Assembly: GCA_910579015.1 (NCBI GenBank) | Contig: CAJTRO010000018.1 | Span: forward strand, 1 to 64,000 | Origin: an uncultured Dorea sp. | GTDB lineage: Bacteria; Bacillota_A; Clostridia; Lachnospirales; Lachnospiraceae | DNA length: 64,000 nt | Reading direction: 5' to 3' | Made by a program: the position numbers and the translations under genes | The notes under the pieces: model-generated | Told to the model about the DNA's origin: nothing | What the model saw: only the letters and a program-made list of their open reading frames with translations | The model's database searches: none | Shown here: positions 8,827-16,488 of the stretch, piece after piece | Numbering within the stretch: the stretch's first letter is position 1 | How the letters are laid out: the number at the start of each line of letters is the position of its first letter

Positions 8827-8920
8827 GTGGAAAATCTAGGATATTGTTATTATATGGGGGAGGATGCCGGAGAAAGATTTCCAGGCATCCTCCTTCGTCA
8901 GCTTGTGGATGTGAAGCAGA
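8778..8920. repeat. 20-bp direct repeat of the ade 3' end, with a hairpin between
   Basis: The 20 bases at 8778-8797, inside the last codons of ade, recur exactly at 8901-8920 in the intergenic region; similarity fades after that. Between the copies lies a perfect 9-bp stem (8860-8868 with 8884-8892). It has no T run on either strand, so it is a poor intrinsic terminator. The rest of 8827-9017 shows nothing else. Confidence 0.7.
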
Positions 8921-9017
8921 ACGTTGTAATCTATCTTTCGTCTGTCAGGCCTGAGCAGTGCAGAGGCTGTCCGATTAACTATATAGGATAAGCAGATGGC
9001 AGAGGGAACCGGGGCGT

Positions 9018-10325
9018 TCATCTAAATGCAGAGAGAATACTTGCCGCTGACTTAAGGTCTTCTTTCGTACATTCTTCTTGGGCATAACGCGCCTTTTCGT
9101 ACAGCCTGTGAAGTCTGTCTGCATCTGTGCCAGTACCTGGATCGGCGGACTCTGTATCCAGGGCTTTTCTGGCATAGAGGCCGGCCTTATGCTCCAGTTC
9201 AAGGGGCGTCTCATTTCCATGAGGTATCTCCTTAAGTGTACGCCGGATCAGCTTCTTATATAATCTGCGGATCTTCCGGTCCGGTGAGCGGAAACCGCCC
9301 CTTCTGCCGGCCTCTTTTCGGTATTTCTTTTCCAGGGCAGGGCTGTCATCCTTCGCCAGAAAGGTGATCTCATCGTCACCGTCGTCAGAGAAGGATTCCA
9401 TAGCATGGCGCACGGCCTTGAAAATGAGGCGGAGCGCAGCGTACAAAAGCCCCGCCAGTGTGAGGATGCCAAGAAGCTCGGATGCTCTCTTAAGCCATTC
9501 GGGTGTTTCCTTTGCCTGGGATTTTAACCGCATCAGTTCTTCCATCAGGTAATCTGGTTTGGCATTTTCTTCATAGAATCCTGCCATCCCTCCGTTCATG
9601 TTTACAGGCTCAAAATGGAGATTGGCCAGGGGCTCTTCGTGATAAATGGCGGCGGGGAGCATGAATATGGCAAGTCCTGCGATGCCGGTCAGAAGAATCG
9701 CATTTCCAATCCTCTTCATGGCGCCTGCGGGGAGATTGGCAACGCGGATATTCTGTTTCATGAAGTCTTCCAGGCGTTCCAGATAAATGTACGCCAGACA
9801 GGTACATATCTGTGCGCCAAGGAGTGCGAGCATAAGGGTTAACAGTTCCGGGCGGTGAAAGGAGATCGTACCCAGATACATTATGGCAAGGATCAGGCAG
9901 TACGGTATCCTGGGGGCGTCCAGAAGCGTCGGCACCTCCCACACCTCTTTATCCTCATTGGCGCCGGCCTCGTTCGGCAGTTCCTTCATCTTCCGGCGGA
10001 TTTCCCCCTGTTTGATCCTTACATAGATGCGGAACAGGAAGATGAAGCCGGTGAGCACGCCTGTAACGAGGTTCTGGCTTATCGTCTGCATCCCCCAGGT
10101 CACAGCCAGGGAAAATGCAAGGAAAAGCAGAAGATTGCGGCATCTGCATATTACAAGATAGGACAGGACGACAGGAATGAGCAGAAAAAGTCCGCTTAAA
10201 AGAAAACGGACAGCCTCCTGCCCCTGTAGATTCTGTATGGCTGCCGCGAGTACATAGATTCCCTCGAAAATCAGGATATCGTGTACCCAGGCGAGCAGGA
10301 TCAGCGCACGGCTTTTTTCTTTCAT
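9018..10325 (-). CDS. Membrane protein of a MoxR/DUF58 operon (DUF4129-like)
   Basis: A 435-residue protein with about seven hydrophobic segments in the first 230 residues. A large extracytoplasmic stretch follows, then another membrane helix near residue 290, and a charged cytoplasmic tail. The tail (LYEKARYAQEECTKEDLKSA near the end) resembles the C-terminal DUF4129 region of proteins encoded beside MoxR and DUF58 genes. In related operons this position holds a transglutaminase/DUF4129 fusion; no transglutaminase core is visible here. It starts 4 bases inside the end of the DUF58 gene, so it is the third gene of the operon. A role in cell-envelope assembly or stress is inferred from family context only. 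Confidence 0.7.
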   Translation of the reverse strand: MKEKSRALILLAWVHDILIFEGIYVLAAAIQNLQGQEAVRFLLSGLFLLIPVVLSYLVICRCRNLLLFLAFSLAVTWGMQTISQNLVTGVLTGFIFLFRIYVRIKQGEIRRKMKELPNEAGANEDKEVWEVPTLLDAPRIPYCLILAIMYLGTISFHRPELLTLMLALLGAQICTCLAYIYLERLEDFMKQNIRVANLPAGAMKRIGNAILLTGIAGLAIFMLPAAIYHEEPLANLHFEPVNMNGGMAGFYEENAKPDYLMEELMRLKSQAKETPEWLKRASELLGILTLAGLLYAALRLIFKAVRHAMESFSDDGDDEITFLAKDDSPALEKKYRKEAGRRGGFRSPDRKIRRLYKKLIRRTLKEIPHGNETPLELEHKAGLYARKALDTESADPGTGTDADRLHRLYEKARYAQEECTKEDLKSAASILSAFR

Positions 10326-11425
10326 GATCTATTCATCTCCCATTTAAAAATATGAACGCCGCCAGAAGGGGCTGTCACACAGTCGTCTGCATTTTGCAGA
10401 GGGATCACCCACATAAGCGGGACGGTCTCGGCCATAGAAGCGATCGAGCGGGCAGTGTCTTCGTCCTGATTCATGGAAATGATCACATAGATGCTCCCTG
10501 ACTGAGGCTGTTCTTTCTCTTTTCTTAGTTCTTCCCACAGCCGGGGCACCGGCTTATGGATATCAATGCGGGAAAGCTCCCGGTACAAGGTCTGGATCTG
10601 TCCGGCGCCGTCCTTTAAGCAGACCTTGTTCATCCCATTTCCTGTGACCGTAAGCTCCATCCGCTCCTTCACGATGCGTAAGCCAAGCGAGGCGGCAATG
10701 CGTATCCCTTCCTCTGTCAACTCCTCCTGGCGGACGATTCCCGAATCCTCCGTGTCAAGGATGATCCTAAGACGGATATTCGTCGTAGAGTCAAACTGAT
10801 TGACCAGAAGTCCCTGGCCTTTTGCGGAGGCTTTCCAGTTGATGTGATGCATCGGATCGGAGGGGTGGTAATCCCGGATCCCAAAGAAGCAGAAGGGATC
10901 GGGAAAAAGTCTGTTCTGCGTCACGATCATGCCGGATACGGCCCGGCAGAGTAAGGCAATCCGCCGGGTATCAGTCAGTCTAGGATAGACATACAGGGCG
11001 GACCTCAGTATTCGATCGCTGTGAAAGCTTCTTTGGAAGAAGAAATCATATCCGATTACATCGGCTTTTGTAAGTTCGTAATAGCCCCGCTTCTCGCACA
11101 CGAAGGGGAGCCTCCGGATCACCCGCTGGCGCATGAAGAGGGAAAAGAGGTCTCTGCGGTAGCTCTGGTCCGTCACATTGGCATTCTCCCTTGCATCGCC
11201 TGAGAACTTGAGCGCACGGTCCATGGCAAGATTGACTTCCAGTGCGGGGAGGGGGAGGTGTTTGTCGTTGGTGATCTCTTCTCTCAGATAAGATACATCG
11301 CCCTCGTAGGCAGAGTGCGCCTCGAATTCCACCCCGATATGAAGCCCGGCGTTCCAGTACCGCTGATAGATGATCCGCTGGAGCAGATAGAATGCGGCGG
11401 CTCCGGCAAGCAGTAATAGTAACAT
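10322..11425 (-). CDS. DUF58 domain protein
   Basis: A 367-residue protein with an N-terminal hydrophobic segment (MLLLLLAGAAAFYLL) acting as anchor. The DUF58 signature follows at about residues 180-215: FGIRDYHPSDPMHHINWKAS, then GLLVNQFD. The C-terminal half is a vWA-like fold. DUF58 proteins are the standard partners of MoxR ATPases, which are thought to act as chaperones on their vWA-type clients. The gene lies between MoxR and the DUF4129-like gene with short or overlapping junctions. Length and motif order are normal for the family. The exact biological role in Firmicutes is unsettled. Confidence 0.88.
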   Translation of the reverse strand: MLLLLLAGAAAFYLLQRIIYQRYWNAGLHIGVEFEAHSAYEGDVSYLREEITNDKHLPLPALEVNLAMDRALKFSGDARENANVTDQSYRRDLFSLFMRQRVIRRLPFVCEKRGYYELTKADVIGYDFFFQRSFHSDRILRSALYVYPRLTDTRRIALLCRAVSGMIVTQNRLFPDPFCFFGIRDYHPSDPMHHINWKASAKGQGLLVNQFDSTTNIRLRIILDTEDSGIVRQEELTEEGIRIAASLGLRIVKERMELTVTGNGMNKVCLKDGAGQIQTLYRELSRIDIHKPVPRLWEELRKEKEQPQSGSIYVIISMNQDEDTARSIASMAETVPLMWVIPLQNADDCVTAPSGGVHIFKWEMNRS

Positions 11426-11450
11426 AATGGTCTCTCCTGATATTCTCTGG

Positions 11451-12416
11451 TTAGTTATTTAAGGGTGTACCGGGCAAACGCTCCCATTCTTCGACGGGAA
11501 CCTTTGCACAAGATAATACTTCGCGTATGATCTCTTCCTCATACCGTATCCCTTCCGCTGGGACGGCCAGTGTGAGGCGGTGGGAGAGAACCGGGACTGC
11601 CACATTCTTGATATCCTCCGGCACGACGTATCCGCGCCCTTCTGTCATGGCAAATCCCTGTGCCGCCCGCACGAAGGCGAGAGTGCCTCTGGGACTGACA
11701 CCCTGCATGATCTTTGGGTGCTTCCTCGTCGCATGGACAATCTCTGTCATGTATTTTAACAGGTCGCGGTGGATATATATTTCACGGCACTGGGCCTGTA
11801 GTTTCACGAGCTCTTCCTTCGTGCAGATACTCTCAAGGGAGGCGAGGGGCTCGTCCACAAGGAAACGTTCTATCATCAGGAGTTCCTGGTTCTGAGACAT
11901 ATCCTCCATGCCGATCCGCATGAGGAAACGGTCCATCTGCGCCTCCGGCAGTGGAAATGTACCCAGTGTTTCCAGGGGATTCTGGGTTGCAATGACGAAA
12001 AAGGGTTCTTCTAATATCCTGGTCTTACCGTCTACGGTTACCTGCCCCTCTGCCATGCATTCCAGAAGACTGCTCTGTGTCTTGGGCGTTGCGCGGTTGA
12101 TCTCGTCTGCCAGCAGGATGTTGCAGAAAACGGGGCCTTCCCGGAAAACAAATTCTCCCTTTTTGGAGTCGAAATAATTAAGCCCCGTCACGTCTGAGGG
12201 GAGCAGGTCCGGAGTAAACTGTACTCTGCCGAACTGCGCCTGGATGGATCTTGCAAGGGACTTGGCAAGCACGGTTTTGCCGGTGCCGGGTACATCCTCT
12301 AAGAGCACGTGGCCTTTTGCGAGGAGGGCGGTGGTAATGAGCTGCATGGTCCGTTCGTTTCCGATCATTACCTGGGAAATATTGCTTCGCAGGGTTTTAA
12401 GAAGGTTAAGGTTCAT
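11451..12416 (-). CDS. MoxR-family AAA+ ATPase
   Basis: A 321-residue MoxR ATPase. It has Walker A DVPGTGKTVLAKSLA (about residues 40-54), Walker B ILLADEINRA, sensor-1 FFVIATQNPLE, an arginine finger region (PEAQMDRFLMRIGM) and the C-terminal lid with GVSPRGTLAF. Such ATPases remodel or activate proteins with vWA-like domains; here the DUF58 protein encoded next is the obvious client. It is the first gene of the three-gene operon. AGAGAGGA lies 11 bases before the ATG. Confidence 0.93.
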   Translation of the reverse strand: MNLNLLKTLRSNISQVMIGNERTMQLITTALLAKGHVLLEDVPGTGKTVLAKSLARSIQAQFGRVQFTPDLLPSDVTGLNYFDSKKGEFVFREGPVFCNILLADEINRATPKTQSSLLECMAEGQVTVDGKTRILEEPFFVIATQNPLETLGTFPLPEAQMDRFLMRIGMEDMSQNQELLMIERFLVDEPLASLESICTKEELVKLQAQCREIYIHRDLLKYMTEIVHATRKHPKIMQGVSPRGTLAFVRAAQGFAMTEGRGYVVPEDIKNVAVPVLSHRLTLAVPAEGIRYEEEIIREVLSCAKVPVEEWERLPGTPLNN

Positions 12417-12516
12417 CTTGTGTTCATCCTCTCTGGTATATGAAGTGTGATTCTATTTTACCAGATTTTGGGGAGGGTGACAATGAATCTATTCTGTGGT
12501 CAGGAAAAGACAATCT

Positions 12517-13598
12517 CTAAGAATGAGCATTTAGCCAGTCTATAGCAGTCTTCGCATATACAGCCGTTCCAAGAGCCAGACATTCATCAGCAAATCGGAC
12601 TTTCGGGTTATGCTGGCTAAACCATTTGGATTGGTCTTTGATTCCGGCGCCAAGGCCGAAATAACTGGATGGAACCTTCTCAGAGATGAAAGCAAAGTCT
12701 TCGGAACCCATCACGTGATAGTAAGGCAGTGTCTTTATTTGTTCATCCATTTCAAGGATAGACGAAAGCAATTCCTGATTCATCTTTGGACAGCATGTGA
12801 CGGGAGGAACGTCGCTGAGCACTTCGATCTTGGCCTCTGTGCGGTAGGTGTTGGCGACGGAGTGGACGATATCGTCAATGCGCTGTATCAGCCTGGAACG
12901 GATTTCAGGCTTGAAGGTCCTCAGAGTTCCTTCAAGAACGGCTCGTTCAGGAATAACATTGGAGACATTGCCCGCCTCAAAACGCCCTATGGTAAGGGCG
13001 GTCTCATCGGTAGGGGAGATTTCCCTTGCGATCAGTTCTTGCAGTGCAAGATAGATATGCACGCCGGTATTGATTGGATCTACGCCAAGGTGAGGTGTTG
13101 ATCCGTGGGTTCCCTGTCCTGTAAGGTTAATACGGAAGCCATATACGGCGGCCATGGGGGAGGTTCCGTAGATGATCGTATCAGCCGGGATAATGGATGC
13201 GGCGTGCATTGCAAACGCGGCGTCGACATGGGGATTATCCAAGATGCCTGCCTCAATAGCCGCTTTTGCACCTTCAAAGGTTTCTTCCCCGGACTGGAAT
13301 AGAAGTTTTACGGTTCCGTTTAGTTCGTTTTCGTGTTTTTTCAAGATTTTTGCGACGCCTAATAGTATCGTGGTATGCAGATCATGGCCGCAGGAGTGCA
13401 TACATCCGTTTTCAGAAGCAAAGGGTTCGCCGGATTCTTCACGCATCGGGAGACCGTCCATATCACTAGTTTTTCCCGGACAAATGCGGTTGTGTCGGGA
13501 AGGCGCAGGCCAAGCTCCGGGATCTGGTGGAGACAGTGACGCCAGCTGACAAGTTCTTCCAGCATATTTTTTGATTCCTGTAATATCTGTTTTTTCAT
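12517..13598 (-). pseudogene. M20-family amidohydrolase/peptidase, internally deleted and frameshifted
   Basis: Two frames together make one M20D-type metal amidohydrolase (aminoacylase/hippurate hydrolase group). The N-terminal 44 residues start at 13598 (MKKQILQES, with GTGAGGA upstream) and run to FVREKL. The remainder restarts in another frame at MDGLPMREES, near 13461. In intact relatives about 40 residues lie between these two points, including the strand that leads into the DMDGLP motif. So roughly 120 bases were lost, and the loss was not a multiple of three. Downstream motifs are well preserved: HSCGHDLHTT metal ligands, GEETFEGA, and MGSEDFAF near the end. Good preservation of the rest suggests recent decay. 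It would have hydrolysed N-acyl amino acids or similar amides. Confidence 0.85.
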
Positions 13599-13633
13599 TT
13601 TTATGATCCTCACTTTCTGTTTTGATTCTTTTT

Positions 13634-13798
13634 TTAATGTTTTGTGTCTTCCTTTACGATACCGGTCTTGTAGAGAAGAAGATAGCATAAGAAACTGATC
13701 GCGATAAAGCCCAGCATGAAGAAGCTGTAACCGGATGACATAAAGTCATATCCGAGAATGAGATACAAAAGACAGCCTGCCTCAATATCCTCCAGAGG
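13634..13798 (-). pseudogene. C-terminal remnant of an integral membrane protein, probably a transporter
   Basis: About 55 residues in frame end at 13634, 35 bases before the M20 start. They contain two hydrophobic stretches (AGCLLYLIL and FFMLGFIAISFLCYLLL) and a short charged tail (YKTGIVKEDTKH). This looks like the last helices of a secondary transporter that once formed an operon with the peptidase. Homology stops near 13798, where insertion-sequence-like DNA begins. It could be the far end of the gene whose start survives at 20435, or a different transporter; the sequence does not decide. Confidence 0.55.
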
Positions 13799-13908
13799 GG
13801 ACATTCTGAATTTGAACGGCAAGACATTATATAAGGTACTCAAACTTCCCATATTAAAAATGGGGTTTGTACTTTGAAAAATCAATACTTTAGCGCACAA
13901 AATAGTAA

Positions 13909-14289
13909 TCAAGCGGCATTTTGCCCATATTCCAAGGCTTCCTGCATGTATTTTGGCAGCCTTTGAATAAAGCTGGCCGTGAATTCCTCCAGCTCCCGTT
14001 CTGTGATATGGAAACATTCCATGACAGAATCCATCAGGGCATCTATGATAATCCGCATCGACTGGCTGAATGTAATATCATCCAGTTCATCCATCAGACA
14101 GAAATACAGTTCACACAGCGTCTTTTCATCCGTATTCATCCGTTGCGCCACGGAAAGCATCATATACCGTGTGAACGCTATCGCTGTATGGGCATTCAGT
14201 GCGTCATAAGAGATGCTCCGGCACTCTTTTACCAGACGCAGATACGATTTACAGGATTTGAAGAATACTTCTATTTCCCATATGCCGGC
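13909..14289 (-). pseudogene. Transposase C-terminal fragment (DDE type, IS4-like)
   Basis: About 127 residues remain of a DDE transposase. The segment IWEIEVFFKSCKSYLRL carries the conserved final catalytic Glu region (W-x-IE-x-FFK-x-CK) of IS4-like transposases. It is followed by ALNAHTAIAFTRYMML and a helical tail ending at 13911. The frame enters from unrelated sequence and meets a stop at 14326-14328, so the DNA-binding and first two catalytic residues are lost. The break at about 14289 abuts the end of the recombinase pseudogene (14292). The right part of the element (13797-13908) is non-coding and may hold its terminal repeat. Confidence 0.75.
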
Positions 14290-14291
14290 AT

Positions 14292-15206
14292 TTATTTCAA
14301 TCCGCAGAGTCGTTGAAGCATCTCTTCATTACCGGCGTATTTGAATGCAACATCATCTTTAAAAACAGATTTATCGCTTTCGCTGAGCTTATGAAGTGCA
14401 TCCCTCTTCATTTGAGTTGTTATCTGCGTATAAAAACGGGTTGTTTCGATATTGGAGTGGCCAAGTTAAAATTCTGGCAATATTATCCCGTGACATTTTA
14501 TTACGCCTTTTGCTTCGGAATGTATAAAACAAAAGTGCATCACACTCTTTTTCCGGATGATATTTTTTACAATAGTTTTGAAATTGATTCCAGATCTCGT
14601 TTGAGAGGGGTGTGATCATATGCTTACGTCTTTTTCCAAAAAAGTGGACATCTGCTTCTCCACCGGCAGCAGGTTTTATGTCTTTTAATGTTAATGAAAG
14701 CACTTCGTCAATACGAGCCCCGCTTTCATATAGCAATGAGAAGAGAAAACGATCTCGTATGGCATCTCTTGATGTGGAAATCTGTTCAAGAATAGATTTT
14801 ATATCATCAATAGACAGCCATGTAAACTCTGTAACTCTTTCATCTATGGCATCCTCGATTTCGCGGATCTCTTCATATCCGAGCGAAGTGATTGCCTTCT
14901 TCTTTGCCAGATACTTGCAGAAGCCACGGATATCTGATAAGCGATGGTTTATAGTCGGAGCCGCATTGCCACGTTTATTTTTAAGCCATGACATGAAGGA
15001 AACAATATTTTTTGGTTAAAATCTCCGGATTGTACGGTCATAAGAGTAATATCAAAAGCTGTTTGTAAATACAGGAGATATAAGTTAATAGTGCTCTTAT
15101 AGGAATCTATCGTATCCTGATCTCTGTTACGTATGGATGGCAGATATATATTCAGGAAATCGCCAATGAATGAAATCAATGAAGGGTCTTTTGTATTAAT
15201 CCTCAA
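14292..15206 (-). pseudogene. Second tyrosine recombinase, broken by a frameshift and a deletion
   Basis: Joining three frames gives one phage-integrase-type recombinase. It probably starts at TTG 15206 (GGGGAG upstream), overlapping the stop of the previous recombinase. The N-terminal SAM-like core (SLISFIGDFLNIYLPSI) runs to DFNQK. There a run of six A on the coding strand (15008-15013) needs one more A to continue into NIVSFMSWLKNKRG. The catalytic domain shows the Arg box (ESGARIDEVLSLTLKDI) and Lys region (FFGKRRKHM). A deletion of perhaps 50 codons after DNIARIL then removes the HxxR box. The frame resumes with LGHSNIETTRFYTQ, holding the second His and the nucleophile Tyr, and ends at 14292. 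It cannot work as it stands. Confidence 0.82.
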
Positions 15207-15816
15207 TCTCTGGCTCCCCCTTCCCATATATCGTTTGAAATCTCTCCCAGTCAACTTTTGATGACTGCCGGAGTTTCTCAGGGAGAAGATGTATATAGTA
15301 AAGGGTAGATGATAGTTCTGCATGTCCCATATAAGCAGAAAGATATGGGAGTAGTTCCATAACATCCCGGCCATTTTCCATCCATCGGGTGATATTCCTG
15401 GAAGCAAATGCATGTCTAAGATCATATGGTCTTGGATTTCCCCTTTGGGAAAGACCATTTTGTTTACATAGTCTTACAAAAAGCTGTGTATACCAACACC
15501 TGTCATAAGGTTTCCCATCCCATCGCTGAAAAAACCACTCCCTGTCTCCTGCAAGACAGTCATAGCGGTTACACAGATCCAACAGATCATCAGAGAGAAT
15601 GAAATGGCGGTCTTTGTGTTTTTTTGACTGCCGGATATAAACATCCCCAGTCGAAAGATTGACATCCTGTTTTCTCAACGAAGGAGGTTCCTGCGGGCGC
15701 ATACCGCAACAATAAAGCAGTCTGGAATATACAGGCAAAACCAATTCAGGAAGATACCGTTTGCAGCAAGTGTGTCCTTGATAAGAATCAAATGCATGAA
15801 AGAGCGATTTCTTATA
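15196..15816 (-). pseudogene. First tyrosine recombinase, N-terminally truncated
   Basis: The catalytic half of a tyrosine recombinase, about 206 residues, with no N-terminal core-binding domain and no good start codon. It shows the Arg box (YCCGMRPQEPPSL), a Lys in the beta-hairpin (RQSKKHKDRH), the HxxR box (RPYDLRHAFA), the second His (MGHAE) and the Tyr nucleophile (STLYYIHLLP). All five catalytic positions are present. Its upstream end at 15816 directly meets the TAA of the nuclease gene, in the same frame. The downstream end overlaps the start of the second recombinase. Overlapping recombinase genes like this occur in recombinase-in-trio (RIT) and Tn554-like elements; the third member is missing. 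Confidence 0.8.
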
Positions 15817-16488
15817 TTATGAAGATATTATTATGCTTGAAACATTATAAAAAATATGGCTCAAAGACAGTTGGTTAGTATAAACGCTTTCACAAAGATA
15901 ATAGTCTTTAGAATTCACAATAGGGGTTATATCTTTAGCGATAATGTTACCTATTTTTTTTGTATGGATATCGGTTATTGCACTAATAACAACAGAACAA
16001 TCAATATCTTTTACAACAAAGCCAAGCATAATGTTCTGATTATTATACGATGAATATTTGGGAGTATCTCCAACAAATCTACATATACCTTCATCGACAT
16101 ATTTTTGGTTTAAGGATTGTGTTCCATCAAGGCGCTTACATTCTACAATATAATAATCCTTTGGGTTGCTTAACCAGTTGCTAGAAAGAACTCGTATATC
16201 AGTTCGTCCAATATATGTATTGGTGCCCACATCATAGTTTTCAGGAACTTCTGGAAGAAATCTAATCAGTACATCAGATAATCCAATAGTACAACGAATA
16301 TTTTCATTCTCCAGATAGTTCTCTAACAAGTGTGTTCGAATTTTTTCTTCATGGTTTGGGATACTTAATTTATTTGAACAACAGTTTTCTATCATCATCT
16401 TACAACTTGTAATCAATGTAGTGATAATTATATTGTAAAAGTTTTGCTTAAAATTTTGGTTTAGTAATTGATTTTGAAAACCTCCCAT
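15817..16488 (-). CDS. Probable restriction endonuclease, PD-(D/E)XK type
   Basis: A 223-residue protein. ATG 16488 overlaps the methyltransferase stop (TGATG), with GGGAGGTGA in front, so translation is coupled. The middle reads GRTDIRVLSSNW ... YYIVECKRLDG, giving D97 and E116-x-K118 of a PD-(D/E)XK nuclease core. E47/E48 in NHEEKIR could be the upstream acidic residue. QKYVDEG and NIMLGFVVKD resemble the helix and strand after the active site. I do not recognise a named family; homologues would probably be annotated only as hypothetical. It is AT-rich like the other two genes of the operon. Its stop abuts the recombinase remnant with no gap, so a changed C-terminus is possible. Confidence 0.7.
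   Translation of the reverse strand: MGGFQNQLLNQNFKQNFYNIIITTLITSCKMMIENCCSNKLSIPNHEEKIRTHLLENYLENENIRCTIGLSDVLIRFLPEVPENYDVGTNTYIGRTDIRVLSSNWLSNPKDYYIVECKRLDGTQSLNQKYVDEGICRFVGDTPKYSSYNNQNIMLGFVVKDIDCSVVISAITDIHTKKIGNIIAKDITPIVNSKDYYLCESVYTNQLSLSHIFYNVSSIIISS

Noticed and set aside
8860..8892. Possible terminator between ade and the DUF4129-like gene
   Set aside because: The stem is perfect but neither strand has a T run after it, so I list it only within the repeat feature.
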